In this document: positions 52,697 through 61,179 of the stretch, in pieces
How positions within the stretch are numbered: the stretch's first letter is position 1
Layout of the letters: every line of letters starts with the position of its first letter
Source of the DNA: Polaromonas sp.
GTDB taxonomy: Bacteria > Pseudomonadota > Gammaproteobacteria > Burkholderiales > Burkholderiaceae_C
Assembly: GCF_012927415.1 (NCBI RefSeq)
Contig: NZ_JABBPF010000161.1
Coordinates: 1 to 64,000 of the forward strand
Direction: 5' to 3'
DNA: 64,000 bases
Program-made: the position numbers and the translations under genes
The notes under the pieces: model-generated
The model's input: the letters and a program-made list of their open reading frames with translations, nothing else
Told to the model about the DNA's origin: nothing
Databases searched by the model: none

Positions 52697-52704
52697 CAGG
52701 GCGG

Positions 52705-53142
52705 TCAGCGAGTAATGACGACCAGCACGCTGCAGGGCGAGTGCTCTATCAGTGTGCTTGACATTGAACCGCGCCACCAGCGGGCCGCCCAGTTGTCGAG
52801 GTGCTTGTGGCCGACCACGATCAGGTCAGCCTGCATCGTGCCCGCATAGCGGGTGATTTCCGGCACAACTTCACCCACCAGCACTTCGCCGCGCGCCTGA
52901 TATCCGGCCTCGGCCAGCCGGCGTAATCCGTCGTTGAGGGTTGTCTGATACCTGTCCTTTTCCTGGTCGATCATCTCCGAGCTGTAATAGCCGCCCTCGA
53001 TCCCCATCACACCAACCGACATCGACATCACCGCGCCGAGAAAGATGGCCGACTGGCTCCAGTGGGCGATATCCCGGCAGTCCAGCAAAGCTTTCTGACC
53101 AGCCTCGGAGCCATCGTAAGCCAGCAAAATGCGTTTATACAT
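52705..53142 (-). CDS. UspA-type universal stress protein
   Basis: 145 residues from ATG 53142. MYKRILLAYDGSEAGQKALLDCRDIAHW, the GHKHLDNWAARWWRGSMSSTLIEHSPCSVLVV end, and the GEVVPEITRYAGTMQADLIVVG middle match the Usp fold. The ATP-binding run G-2x-G-9x-G(S/T) appears as GHKHLD-NWAARWWRGSMSST, so the first glycine motif is altered and nucleotide binding is uncertain. Role is stress-associated in general. Confidence 0.85.
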   Translation of the reverse strand: MYKRILLAYDGSEAGQKALLDCRDIAHWSQSAIFLGAVMSMSVGVMGIEGGYYSSEMIDQEKDRYQTTLNDGLRRLAEAGYQARGEVLVGEVVPEITRYAGTMQADLIVVGHKHLDNWAARWWRGSMSSTLIEHSPCSVLVVITR

Positions 53143-53435
53143 AGAGCACACCTTAAAGTGAGAAAGACGCGTCAGGCACGCGAATTCAGCATAAACCTCA
53201 TGCGCAGGCCGCGCAACTGCCGTGCGCGGCAAAACCTGGCCGCTGGCGCGCTACTGTCATTGTGCAGCGCCCCAAACCAGCACGGTGATGGCCATTTTCC
53301 GGCTGCTAAGGCTGATCACCGTGACCCCGTCCGGGATCAGCGGGGCACCGTCGGCATGGCGTTGCGTGACCCTGTCACACCGCTTCGTCGACGGGTTTTC
53401 GGAGGCCACACGGGAAACTGAACAGCAGCCGTAAA
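53143..53435. other. 293-bp intergenic region upstream of uspA
   Basis: Lies between the EthD-domain gene (ends 53436) and the uspA start on the same strand. The uspA promoter is expected near 53150-53230. No ORF or RNA could be supported. Confidence 0.3.
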
Positions 53436-53744
53436 TCAGATTTCTTTGAAATCAAACATCAGCAGCTCGACCCCGGCTTGCGCAAAACTGGCCAGATCAT
53501 CTGCCGCGGCCTGGCCTTGCGGCGAGCTCAGGGCCAGCTGAATGGCGGCCAGCGAATCAAAGGTCAGAATGCCCACCAAATGAAAAGACGACTCGCCGGT
53601 GTTCGAGCTGATCGCGCCGCTGCTCACTTCATAGGTACGCAAGCCCGGCATAGTCTTGGCAAGAGGTACATGAACCGAAAAATAGTGGCGGTCAAACGCC
53701 GCAGGGTCCGGTGGGTTTTTGTAGAGTGCGACGAGCTTTGCCAT
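53436..53744 (-). CDS. EthD-domain protein
   Basis: 102 residues. MAKLVALYKNPPDPAAFDRHYFSVHVPLAKTMPGLRTYEV matches the EthD family (PF07110) of small alpha+beta-barrel proteins, with the conserved YKxPxDxxxFDxHY pattern. EthD proteins accompany P450 or other catabolic systems; nothing nearby identifies a substrate. Cytoplasmic. GGAGACATTCC precedes ATG 53744. Confidence 0.85.
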   Translation of the reverse strand: MAKLVALYKNPPDPAAFDRHYFSVHVPLAKTMPGLRTYEVSSGAISSNTGESSFHLVGILTFDSLAAIQLALSSPQGQAAADDLASFAQAGVELLMFDFKEI

Positions 53745-54180
53745 GGAATGTCTCCTTCACGGGGTTGAGGCGGGTGGACGCGTCCAGCGCTACCTTGCCA
53801 CTGGCAGCGTGCCAATACACCTTACATCAAACCGCAGCCGGGGCACAGCGGGGCAACCTGTCCGGCAGCCAAAAATGAACTAGATTGCGCTGAAGTCCAT
53901 ATAAAACGGCTATGTCGCGCTACATATTTAATAGCAATCAAGCCGCTGGAAAAAGTGCGAGCTCGCGGTACGGCCAGCGGCGCATGGGCAGCGCTTCGCG
54001 CTTAGGCGTAGACTACTCTTTCGCCCATTTTGGTGAGAAAAACAGGGACATGGCCTAATTTTGATTTGTGCGCGACCGTTGGCGGCCGGCACAAACAGCA
54101 CGATGATTTTTCGATGCGAGCGCTTTGCATCGCAGTCGTCCCGGGGTCAGTTCCAATTTTTATAATTGAGAACCCACATC
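53745..54180. other. 436-bp intergenic region upstream of the HiPIP gene
   Basis: Contains a GCTACATATTTAATAGC palindrome-family copy (53919-53935), a CGATGC-N9-GCATCG inverted repeat (54112-54132) and a TATAAT at 54161-54166 that is close to the HiPIP start. No ORF was accepted here. Confidence 0.4.
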
Positions 54181-54495
54181 ATGAATTCAAACCGCAGAAT
54201 CTTCGTCATTCAATCCGTCGTCGGCGCAGGGGCACTGGCTACTGCCCACCTTGCACGGGCCCAAACCCCGCCGATGGTCAAGGAAAGCGATGCACAGGCT
54301 ACGGCGCTGGGCTACAAGGCCGACGCCACCAAGGCCGACAAGGTCAAGTTCCCCAAATACGCAGCGGGTCAGAATTGCGCCAGTTGCGCACTTTACCTGG
54401 GCAAGCCAACCGACGTCGCCGGCGGCTGCCCGCTGTTTGCGGGCAAGCAGGTGGCAGCCAAGGGCTGGTGCAGTGCGTGGGCCAAGAAGGCCTGA
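54181..54495 (+). CDS. High-potential iron-sulfur protein (HiPIP)
   Basis: 104 residues from ATG 54181 (MNSNRRIFVIQSVVGAGALATAHLARAQ, a Tat-type signal with RR). The mature part carries the four cluster-ligand Cys in the pattern CxxC...C...C (NCASCALYL, AGGCPLFAGK, KGWCSAWAKK), as in HiPIP. It holds a [4Fe-4S] cluster and shuttles electrons in the periplasm between the bc1 complex or nitrogen-oxide enzymes and terminal acceptors. Tat export is needed as the cluster is added in the cytosol. Confidence 0.92.
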   Translation: MNSNRRIFVIQSVVGAGALATAHLARAQTPPMVKESDAQATALGYKADATKADKVKFPKYAAGQNCASCALYLGKPTDVAGGCPLFAGKQVAAKGWCSAWAKKA

Positions 54496-54780
54496 GTCCA
54501 GACCTGGCCTTCGTAGCGCCATGCGCTTAACAGCTGATTGCAGCACTGCCCGGCTTGCCGGGCAGCTGCTCAGCAAAACATCAGGGCGATCAGGGCGGCG
54601 TCTTCACCGACGTTAAGCAAACTGTAGCCGGCGAGTCGCCAAGCCAGATAAGTTGCCGTATCCCACCAAGTGTAAAGATTCATGTTGAAGTGCGGCTTGG
54701 CGTTAGTTGATATGACGCCAACACCTGGGCAAACATTCAACATCCTCCGGGCGGATGACCACGGCGGGCGATGCAGTTCT

Positions 54781-54856
54781 TGGTGCGGCTGGCGGGGATC
54801 GAACCCACGACCCTTGGCTTCGGAGGCCAATACTCTATCCACTGAGCTACAGCCGC
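54781..54856 (-). tRNA. tRNA-Arg (anticodon CCG)
   Basis: 76 nt on the minus strand with encoded CCA. Acceptor stem GCGGCTG / CAGCCGC, D-loop region AGCTCAGTGGATAGAG, anticodon stem TTGGC / GCCAA around loop CTCCGAA (anticodon CCG, codon CGG, Arg), T-arm with GGTTCGATCC. All four stems pair correctly. Confidence 0.97.
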
Positions 54857-54917
54857 AACGCTGGAAAACAACTTGACGCAAAGTCTGAAGGCGAGACTGG
54901 CTCTTGGGCAATCACGC

Positions 54918-54941
54918 TGCGCATTAACTGGTTAACGCGCA
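54918..54941. promoter_or_regulatory. 24-bp near-perfect palindrome in the tRNA/cytochrome divergent region
   Basis: TGCGCATTAAC-TG-GTTAACGCGCA: 11-bp arms with a single mismatch and a 2-bp centre, between tRNA-Arg (minus) and the dihaem cytochrome gene (plus, starts 55060). It looks like a dimeric regulator site. A TATAAT box at 54996-55001 follows for the plus-strand gene. Confidence 0.4.
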
Positions 54942-55059
54942 GGAACATGATTCTATCAGCCAGCCTGCCGCGGGAGGTTTTGCAAGGCTCGCGGCTATAA
55001 TATGAGGCTGCTTCAGCAGACCGAGATAGCCCCCCGATTTCTAGCTTTTTGAGGACGCC

Positions 55060-55935
55060 ATGAGCGCTAACGATCACACAACGGCCCACGCAGAAGTACA
55101 CACCGGACCGATCAAGACCCCTCAGCAGCTGCTGGCCGCGGTTTTTTTCTCTTTTGTGGTTCCGATTTTTGCCATTATCGGACTGGTTTATTACGTGACT
55201 TCCGCCAACAAGCCGCTGGCCGGTAGCGATAACTCCGAACGGGCAGTGGCGCAGCGTATCCAGAAAATCGGCATGGTCGAAATCCGCGACGCCAACCGAG
55301 TGCTCAAGACCGGCGAGGAAGTCTTCAAAGCCCAGTGCGTGACCTGCCACGGCGCGGGCTTGGCGGGTGCGCCCAAGTTTGGCGATGCCGCTGCCTGGAG
55401 CCCGCGTATCAGCACCGGCTATGACGCACTGTTGCTCTCAGCGCTCAAGGGCAAGAACGCCATGGGCGCGCAGGGTGGCGGTGACTATGAGGACATTGAA
55501 ATTGGCCGTGCGGTGGTCTACATGACTGCCGCAGCGGGCGGCAAATTCCCCGAGCCCGTAGCACCTGCGGCAGGTGCTGCTTCGGCCCCTGTGGCTGCCG
55601 CGGCTACGGCTCCAGCCGCTACAGCGACACCCGCCCCCGCCCCTGCCGCTACCGTGGTGGCAGCCGCTGCGCCGGTGGTTGCTGCCGCGGCCGCACCGGG
55701 TGTGGGAGAAGCTTTGTACAAACAGGTCTGCATGGCCTGCCATGCGGCTGGTGTGGCGGGCTCGCCCAAGTTTGGCGACAAAACAGCCTGGGCTCCGCGC
55801 ATCAAAACCGGCATGGAGACCCTGTACGCGAGCGCTATCAAGGGCAAGGGCGCCATGCCGCCCAAAGGGGGCTCAGCCGCCCCTGACGCAGACATTCGCG
55901 CGGCGGTTGACTACATGGTGGGCGCGGCCAAATAA
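55060..55935 (+). CDS. Membrane-anchored dihaem cytochrome c5-type protein
   Basis: 291 residues. An N-terminal membrane segment (about 27-45) anchors the protein; then two cytochrome c class I domains, each with a haem site: CVTCH (about 93) and CMACH (about 226), with matched surroundings (GxGLAGAPKFGDAAAWSPRISTGYDALLLSALKG and AAGVAGSPKFGDKTAWAPRIKTGMETLYASAIKGKGAMPPKGG). The axial Met is visible in the second (GAMPPKGG); in the first GAMGAQGG. They are joined by an Ala/Pro-rich linker. Probably carries electrons from bc1 to oxidases. Confidence 0.9.
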   Translation: MSANDHTTAHAEVHTGPIKTPQQLLAAVFFSFVVPIFAIIGLVYYVTSANKPLAGSDNSERAVAQRIQKIGMVEIRDANRVLKTGEEVFKAQCVTCHGAGLAGAPKFGDAAAWSPRISTGYDALLLSALKGKNAMGAQGGGDYEDIEIGRAVVYMTAAAGGKFPEPVAPAAGAASAPVAAAATAPAATATPAPAPAATVVAAAAPVVAAAAAPGVGEALYKQVCMACHAAGVAGSPKFGDKTAWAPRIKTGMETLYASAIKGKGAMPPKGGSAAPDADIRAAVDYMVGAAK

Positions 55936-55954
55936 GCAGCAAGCCGCCGCGCTG

Positions 55955-55991
55955 CATGAAAAAAACCGGTCGATGACCGGTTTTTTTCATG
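55955..55991. terminator. Bidirectional intrinsic terminator
   Basis: CATGAAAAAAACCGGTC (55955-55971) and its exact reverse complement (55975-55991) flank a GAT loop: a 17-bp perfect stem with A-rich and T-rich arms on either side. It ends the dihaem cytochrome transcript and also serves the convergent gene ending at 56039. Confidence 0.93.
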
Positions 55992-56038
55992 ATTTTCAGA
56001 AAATCAGGCGCTGGTCCAAAGCATACGGATACTGAGTG

Positions 56039-56596
56039 CTATTGTTTTTGTAGCAATTGCGGACTGCGTACATAAGCAAATCGGGCCGGCAGATCCGCCG
56101 CCTTGAATTCCTCGGGCATCCACAGCCCCTGCTCCAGCGCATCAGCCGCGTGCAGCATGTCCTGGGTATGCACCAGGCCGAAGCCCAGGTCGGTTTGCAG
56201 GTAGAGCCGCCCCTGCTGGTCGAGCACGCAGCGCTGGACATGTGCCGGCTGGCCGGTGTGCGCCGCCACGGCAAACCCTGGTGCCGCGTCAACGCGCCAG
56301 ATGAAGGGAGTGGCTTCGAGCTCCACGTAGACGCGCTGCGGACCGTTCTGGAAAAACCAGCGGCCGCTGGCGTCGCTCTCGTAATTGCGCTGGATGAAGT
56401 CAATCAGCTTGGCATGCTTGAGCAGCGAGCCCCTGGCGCCTGCATTGCTGCCTCCTTCTTGCGCGGCAAAAGACCCGGCTGCCTGAGCCTGGTCGTCGCG
56501 CATGTACCAGTTGCCGCGTGCATCCAGCCCGAGCCAGCCGAAGCAGTCGGGAACGTTGGGCCATTTCGCAATGGCTTGCCTGACGATGTCATCCAT
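56039..56596 (-). CDS. Conserved hypothetical protein (probably DUF2944/DUF2946-type)
   Basis: 185 residues from ATG 56596 (MDDIVRQAIAKWPNVPDCFGWLGLDARGNWYMRDDQAQ). Contains FIQRNYESDASGRWFFQNGPQRVYVELEATPFIWRVD and ends in a Leu/Asp-rich region. This matches a betaproteobacterial family of unknown function that I recall as a DUF2944-like group; the exact accession is uncertain. It starts 5 bp after the stop of the YheT gene, so it is translationally coupled. Confidence 0.7.
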   Translation of the reverse strand: MDDIVRQAIAKWPNVPDCFGWLGLDARGNWYMRDDQAQAAGSFAAQEGGSNAGARGSLLKHAKLIDFIQRNYESDASGRWFFQNGPQRVYVELEATPFIWRVDAAPGFAVAAHTGQPAHVQRCVLDQQGRLYLQTDLGFGLVHTQDMLHAADALEQGLWMPEEFKAADLPARFAYVRSPQLLQKQ

Positions 56597-56600
56597 GGGG

Positions 56601-57689
56601 CTATTTTGCGCTGTTTTGGCCCGCTTGAGGCGCGACCGCCTGCGCGCTGGCCGGCAGCTGCGCGGCCAGGAAAGCCGCCACCGCTTCAGGCATGGCGCGC
56701 ACATGCGCCGGAAAATCCGACACCGGAAAGCCGACATGGCCGCCGTGCGCGGGCTGCCATAGGGTGACGTGGCGACTGACCTCGGCCGGCAGCGGCAGAC
56801 TGCTGGCCGGAACAAAGGGGTCATTCAAGGCATTCAGCGCCAGCGCGGGTATGGCGATACGCCCCAGATGCGGCTTGGCCGAGGCCCGCGCCCAGTAGTC
56901 GTCCACGCCTCGGAAACCGTGGACGGGTCCGGTAAATACATTGTCGAATGCATGCAGGTCGCGCGCCGCGAGCAGCGCATCGCGGTCAAACAGACCGGGG
57001 TGCTGCGCCAGCTTTTTCAGCGCCTTGGGCACCATGGTGCGGAGGAACATGCGGGTGTAGACCTGCCGGTTAAAACCCCGGCCTATGGCCCAGCCGCTGG
57101 CGGTCAAATCGAGCGGCGAGCAGACTGACGCGACGGCGGACACCCGCTGCCCGGCTTGCGCACCCATTTCACCAGCCCAGCGCAACAGGGCGTTGCCGCC
57201 CAGGGAAATACCGACGGCCAGCACCGGCCCGACATGCTCCCGGGAAAACCGCCCGAGCATCCAGTCGATCTCGGTGAAATCACCCGAGTGGTAGGCGCGC
57301 GGTGCCAGGTTGAGCTCGCCAGAGCAGCCGCGAAAATGCGGCACGGCAAAAGCCCAGCCCCGGCGGCGGGCAACGTCGGCAAAGGCTTCGGCATAGTGGC
57401 TGGCCGATGAGCCTTCAAGACCGTGAAACACCACCAGCAGCGGCTGTTTGGCCGCACCAGACTGCCGCAAGCAGGGTTCAGCCCCGCCAGCGGGGAGCGA
57501 AGGAAAAGCAGTGCCAAGCATGGCGGCCGACTCCACCAGCCAGTCAACATCGACGAAGTCGCTGTCGGGCGTGGCCCAGCGTTCGCGGCGAAACACCGGG
57601 CGCGGGCCGACGAAGCGTCGGGCGTGCAAGGCGGCCCAGATGGTTTGCATATTGCCGCCAGGCAGCCACCAGGGCGCTACATAATTCAT
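56601..57689 (-). CDS. YheT-family alpha/beta hydrolase
   Basis: 362 residues from ATG 57689. MNYVAPWWLPGGNMQTIWAAL is the family's N-terminal signature, LLVVFHGLEGSSASHYAEA the oxyanion region, GISLGGNALLRWAGE the nucleophile Ser, ALNALNDPFVP the Asp, and GGHVGF the His. Putative esterase of the YheT/EMB8 group; substrate unknown. Middle gene of a minus-strand operon with the NTF2-like gene (15 bp upstream) and the DUF protein. Confidence 0.88.
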   Translation of the reverse strand: MNYVAPWWLPGGNMQTIWAALHARRFVGPRPVFRRERWATPDSDFVDVDWLVESAAMLGTAFPSLPAGGAEPCLRQSGAAKQPLLVVFHGLEGSSASHYAEAFADVARRRGWAFAVPHFRGCSGELNLAPRAYHSGDFTEIDWMLGRFSREHVGPVLAVGISLGGNALLRWAGEMGAQAGQRVSAVASVCSPLDLTASGWAIGRGFNRQVYTRMFLRTMVPKALKKLAQHPGLFDRDALLAARDLHAFDNVFTGPVHGFRGVDDYWARASAKPHLGRIAIPALALNALNDPFVPASSLPLPAEVSRHVTLWQPAHGGHVGFPVSDFPAHVRAMPEAVAAFLAAQLPASAQAVAPQAGQNSAK

Positions 57690-57704
57690 AGCTTACTATA
57701 ACCG

Positions 57705-58151
57705 TCAATGCAGGACTTGCGGCGTTTTCGGCTCTTCATTGAGCTCCTGCGCATTGCCCGGGCTGGCATGGTGCGCCACCATACGCCAGCCCTGCGCGGT
57801 CTGGTGGTAGACGTTGGTGGCAATCACATAGCCATGACGGGGGCCTTCTTCGGTCAAAACTTCTATTCGCTCCAGCACGCTGTGCACGCTGGCGCTCAGG
57901 GTGTCGAGCTTGCGCACACTGACGGCCTGGGCGCGAATGCTGCCGTTGGAAAACATCGCATCAAACGCGCCGCGTACCGCCGCCGGGCCGACCAGCCGTG
58001 CGCCACCCGGGTGGACACAGACGATTTCGTCCTCATCGCCCCAGCAGGCCATGAGTTTTTCGATGTCGCCGCTTTGCAGGGCTTCGTAGAACGCCGCCTC
58101 GACGTCGTCGACGTTGCCGGCACTGGCCGGTGGAGCTTTGAGTTTTCGCAT
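57705..58151 (-). CDS. SnoaL/NTF2-like (DUF4440-type) protein
   Basis: 148 residues. DVEAAFYEALQSGDIEKLMACWGDEDEIVCVHPGG, VRGAFDAMFSNGSI, VLERIEVLTEEG and YHQTAQGWRMVAHHASPGN fit the cone-shaped NTF2-like fold of SnoaL relatives. Small ligand binding or isomerase activity is possible; no catalytic residue can be asserted. First gene of the YheT operon. Confidence 0.8.
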   Translation of the reverse strand: MRKLKAPPASAGNVDDVEAAFYEALQSGDIEKLMACWGDEDEIVCVHPGGARLVGPAAVRGAFDAMFSNGSIRAQAVSVRKLDTLSASVHSVLERIEVLTEEGPRHGYVIATNVYHQTAQGWRMVAHHASPGNAQELNEEPKTPQVLH

Positions 58152-58288
58152 GGGGTCAATCGGGTCAGTTGGCCAGCAAGGCAGCGGCTGTGCTGCGGAT
58201 TCAGACTGGAATTGTGCGCCGCCTCAAGCCGGGCCTGGGCGACGTTTGACTATGGTAGTGTTGAGGCCTGAATTCTGGAGGCTTTTAC

Positions 58289-58888
58289 ATGACAACCCGC
58301 TTATTATGTTTATCTTTCGTCGCCTTGCTGAGCGTGCTGCTCACGGGCTGCGGCTACAACAATTTCCAGAGCCTGGACGAGCAGACCAAGTCGGCCTGGT
58401 CCGAAGTGCTCAACCAGTATCAGCGCCGCGCTGACCTGGTGCCCAATATTGTCGCTACGGTCAAGGGTGAAGCGGCCTTTGAGCAAGACACGCTGACCAA
58501 GGTAATTGAGGCGCGCGCCAAGGCCACGTCCATCCAGGTGACACCTGAAACGCTGAACGACCCCGCCGCCTTCAGCAAATTCCAGGCCGCGCAAGGCGAG
58601 CTGGGCAGTGCCCTGAGCCGCCTGATGGTGGTCAGCGAACGTTATCCAGACTTAAAGGCCAACAAGGGCTTCAGTGATTTGCGGGTGCAGCTGGAAGGCA
58701 CCGAAAACCGCATTACCGTCGCACGCAACCGCTATATCCAGACCGTGCAGGAGTACAACGTGCTGACGCGCAGCTTCCCCAACAACCTGACCGCGCTGAT
58801 TTTTGGCTACAAGGTCAAGCCCAGCTTTGCCGTGGCGAATGAAGCGCAGATTTCCGTGCCGCCGGTGGTTGATTTCAACAAGAAGTAA
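58289..58888 (+). CDS. LemA-family lipoprotein
   Basis: 199 residues. Lipoprotein signal LSVLLTGCGYNNF (Cys about 18). Then the LemA helical core: LDEQTKSAWSEVLNQYQRRADLVPNIVATVKGEAAFEQDTLTKVIEARAKA, QGELGSALSRLMVVSERYPDLKANKGFSDLRVQLEGTENRITVARNRYIQTVQEYNVLTRSFPNNL. First of a lemA-TPM-TPM operon with 13 bp to the next gene. LemA proteins are of unknown function, often tied to membrane TPM-domain proteins. Confidence 0.92.
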   Translation: MTTRLLCLSFVALLSVLLTGCGYNNFQSLDEQTKSAWSEVLNQYQRRADLVPNIVATVKGEAAFEQDTLTKVIEARAKATSIQVTPETLNDPAAFSKFQAAQGELGSALSRLMVVSERYPDLKANKGFSDLRVQLEGTENRITVARNRYIQTVQEYNVLTRSFPNNLTALIFGYKVKPSFAVANEAQISVPPVVDFNKK

Positions 58889-58901
58889 GCAGCGGCTTCA
58901 G

Positions 58902-59855
58902 ATGACTTCGCGCCGCCTGTTGCCCCTGTTGTTTCGTGCGCTGGCCCGCCGGCTGATGCCGGCTCTGCTGCTGGCGCTGTGGCTGCCATTTGCGCCCCTT
59001 GGGGCGTGGGCCCAGGGCGTCCAGGCGGTGCCGCCGCTGACGGCGCATGTGATGGACAGCACCGGCACCCTGAGTGCCGAGCAGCGCGATGCGCTGGATG
59101 CCAAACTGACAGCGTTTGAGAAAGCACGCGGCGCGCAGGTGGTGATGCTCCTGGTGCCGACCACTCAGCCCGAGGACATTGCCGCCTTTGCGCAGCGGGT
59201 CGGAGACAGCTGGAAAATCGGCCGCAAGAGCATCGGCGATGGCCTGCTTCTGGTGGTGGCCAAAAATGACCGCACCGTTCGCATCGAAACCACCAAGGCG
59301 CTGGAAGGCGCCATTCCTGACCTGGCGGCAAGCCAGATCATTGAAACCGCGATCACACCACGCTTCAAGCAGGGCGATTTTGCTGGCGGACTGGATGCCG
59401 GCGCCGATCAGATCATGGCGCGCATCACCGGCGAGAAACTGCCTGCCCCGCCCCAAGGGACGGCAAATCGCCGCGGCAGCAGCGGCGGCTTTGACTGGAC
59501 CACGCTGGCGGTATTCCTGTTTTTTGCAGTGCCCCTCGGCGGTCGCGTGCTGTCTGGCGTGCTGGGCCGAAAGCTTGGCTCGGTGGCTACCGGTGGCGCC
59601 GTCGGCGTGCTGGCCTGGCTGTTCACCAGCAGCCTGCTGATTGGCGGCATCGCAGCGCTGGCAGGCCTGGTGTTCGCCCTGATTTCCGGTATCAGCGGCC
59701 TGGGCGGCCTGACCCGGGGAGGTCACTCTTCAGGCTGGGGCGGGGGTGGTTTTGGCGGAGGGGGCTTCGGTGGCTCGGGGGGCGGGGGCGGCTTCGGCAG
59801 CGGCGGTGGTGGAAACTTCGGCGGCGGTGGCGCCTCGGGCAACTGGTACGCATGA
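58902..59855 (+). CDS. TPM-domain (YgcG-type) membrane protein
   Basis: 317 residues from ATG 58902. Signal or membrane segment to about 35 (GAWAQGV), TPM_phosphatase domain about 40-185 (LTAHVMDSTGTLSAEQRDALDAKLTAFEKARGAQVVMLLVPTTQPEDIAAFAQRVGDSWKIGRKSIGDGLLLVVAKNDRTVRIETTKALEGAIPD), membrane segments about 205-270, and a Gly/Ser-rich tail (GGGGFGGGGFGG...). Works with LemA and the following TPM protein; the family has been linked to photosystem assembly in plants and to membrane stress in bacteria. Confidence 0.88.
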   Translation: MTSRRLLPLLFRALARRLMPALLLALWLPFAPLGAWAQGVQAVPPLTAHVMDSTGTLSAEQRDALDAKLTAFEKARGAQVVMLLVPTTQPEDIAAFAQRVGDSWKIGRKSIGDGLLLVVAKNDRTVRIETTKALEGAIPDLAASQIIETAITPRFKQGDFAGGLDAGADQIMARITGEKLPAPPQGTANRRGSSGGFDWTTLAVFLFFAVPLGGRVLSGVLGRKLGSVATGGAVGVLAWLFTSSLLIGGIAALAGLVFALISGISGLGGLTRGGHSSGWGGGGFGGGGFGGSGGGGGFGSGGGGNFGGGGASGNWYA

Positions 59856-60385
59856 TGAACAAGCTCGCACTGCTGCTCAAACATCTGTGGCTGGACAGCT
59901 CCGACAGCCGGCGCGCCATTCCACCCGACATGGTCAAGCGCCTGGCTGAACGGGTGGCCGCCAGCGAGCAACGCCACAGCGGGCAGATACGCATCTGCGT
60001 AGAGGCTTCACTGCCCGCAAGCTATCTGTGGCGGCTGGACCGCAAAAACACCATTAAGACCCTGATACGGCAACGCGCCATCACGATGTTCGGCAAGCTG
60101 GGCGTCTGGGACACCGAACACAACAATGGCGTACTGATTTATGTGCTGCTGGCCGAACATGCCCTCGAAATCGTCGCCGACCGCGGGCTGACGCGTCATG
60201 TGGACGCAGCGCAGTGGCAAGCCATGCTGGCAGGCATGGCTGGCGCTTTTCAGGAAAAGCGCTATGAAGACGGGCTGACGCAGGCAGTGCAAGAAAGCTC
60301 GGCGGTACTGATGGCGAATTTTGCGCGCACAAACCTGTCGCTGAACCATCCCAACGAATTGCCCGATACGCCGCTGCTGCAGTAG
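59852..60385 (+). CDS. Short TPM-domain protein
   Basis: 177 residues. ATGATG at 59852 overlaps the preceding stop, so it is coupled. TPM-like core: PDMVKRLAERVAASEQRHSGQIRICVEASLPASYLWR, IRQRAITMFGKLGVWDTEHNNGVLIYVLLAEHALEIVADRGLTRHVDAAQWQAMLAGMAGAFQEKRYEDGLTQAVQESSAVL. No membrane segment or signal peptide is obvious. The LemA plus two TPM gene set recurs in Burkholderiales. Confidence 0.85.
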   Translation: MMNKLALLLKHLWLDSSDSRRAIPPDMVKRLAERVAASEQRHSGQIRICVEASLPASYLWRLDRKNTIKTLIRQRAITMFGKLGVWDTEHNNGVLIYVLLAEHALEIVADRGLTRHVDAAQWQAMLAGMAGAFQEKRYEDGLTQAVQESSAVLMANFARTNLSLNHPNELPDTPLLQ

Positions 60386-60409
60386 GGCGCAATGCCTTGG
60401 GTCTTCCTT

Positions 60410-60426
60410 GCTATATTTTTAATAGC
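60410..60426. repeat. Dispersed palindrome copy (intergenic)
   Basis: GCTATATTTTTAATAGC in the gap between the convergent TPM and pdeM genes. Same 17-bp core as elsewhere. Confidence 0.75.
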
Positions 60427-60492
60427 TGGTGGTGCCGAAGAAACATCGACTAAAAGCTGTTTTCAGCCCTAAACCGGGTTGTCGGCCAGCGT

Positions 60493-61179
60493 TCAGCGTG
60501 CGGCAGGCACGCGCCACACTGCGCTGCCGCCAACGGCGTACAGCGTTCGTCCCGGCTGACGCTCGACTTGCCAGCCACCAGTAAATTCGCCAAAGGCGGG
60601 CAGCACGGCGCAATGGTCGTCAAAACTGAAACAGGCCAGCCGCAAACGATCGCGGCCCTGGCCGCGCAGCGTCAACACCGGATGCAGATGACCCGCGATC
60701 ACGTAGCGCACGGCATCAATCCGGGGATGGTGGCAGGCGGCAAAAGGCCCGATCGCGCAGGGCTCATCGACCGTTTCGATGCCCAGAGAAAGCGGCGGAT
60801 CGCCAGCGCGGCTGTCATGATTTCCGCGCACCAGCAGGCTCGGCAGCGAACGATGGCCTTCCCGCCACGCCGCGAGTTCAGCGAGCAGGGAAGGCGTTCT
60901 GGCCTGCACCGCATGCAGAAAATCGCCCAAGAACACCAGTTGCGCCGGCTGGTAGTGATTCAGCAAGGCGCTCAGGCGCGCCAGGTTCTCGCGCGTCGTG
61001 CCGGCAGGCACCGGCTGGCCCAGTGCGCGGTAAGTTGCGGCCTTGCCCAGGTGCAGGTCCGCCACCCACAAGATCCGGCGCGCAGGCCACCACAGCGCAT
61101 GCTCGGGCAACAGCCAGAGTATTTCGCCAGCGCATTCAATTGCCAGCGGCCGGCCAGGCACCGCATCGGTCTGACTCAC
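60493..61179 (-). CDS. pdeM: Ligase-associated DNA damage response endonuclease PdeM
   Basis: 228 residues. Calcineurin-like phosphoesterase with [23 protein letters not shown] (first DxH), [10 protein letters not shown] (GDF), [12 protein letters not shown] (GNHD) and [11 protein letters not shown] (GHxHP). These metal sites and its place just after a DEXH helicase identify PdeM of the ligase-associated repair system (with LigB-type ATP-dependent ligase, Mre11-like exonuclease and helicase). Its start overlaps the helicase stop (61176-61179). Confidence 0.92.
   Translation of the reverse strand: MSQTDAVPGRPLAIECAGEILWLLPEHALWWPARRILWVADLHLGKAATYRALGQPVPAGTTRENLARLSALLNHYQPAQLVFLGDFLHAVQARTPSLLAELAAWREGHRSLPSLLVRGNHDSRAGDPPLSLGIETVDEPCAIGPFAACHHPRIDAVRYVIAGHLHPVLTLRGQGRDRLRLACFSFDDHCAVLPAFGEFTGGWQVERQPGRTLYAVGGSAVWRVPAAR

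Noticed and set aside
54570..54911. An ORF on the minus strand covering the tRNA-Arg (with SSVDRVLASEAKGRGFDPRQP-like residues)
   Set aside because: This is the translation of the tRNA itself; such spurious proteins are common and it overlaps a well-formed tRNA.
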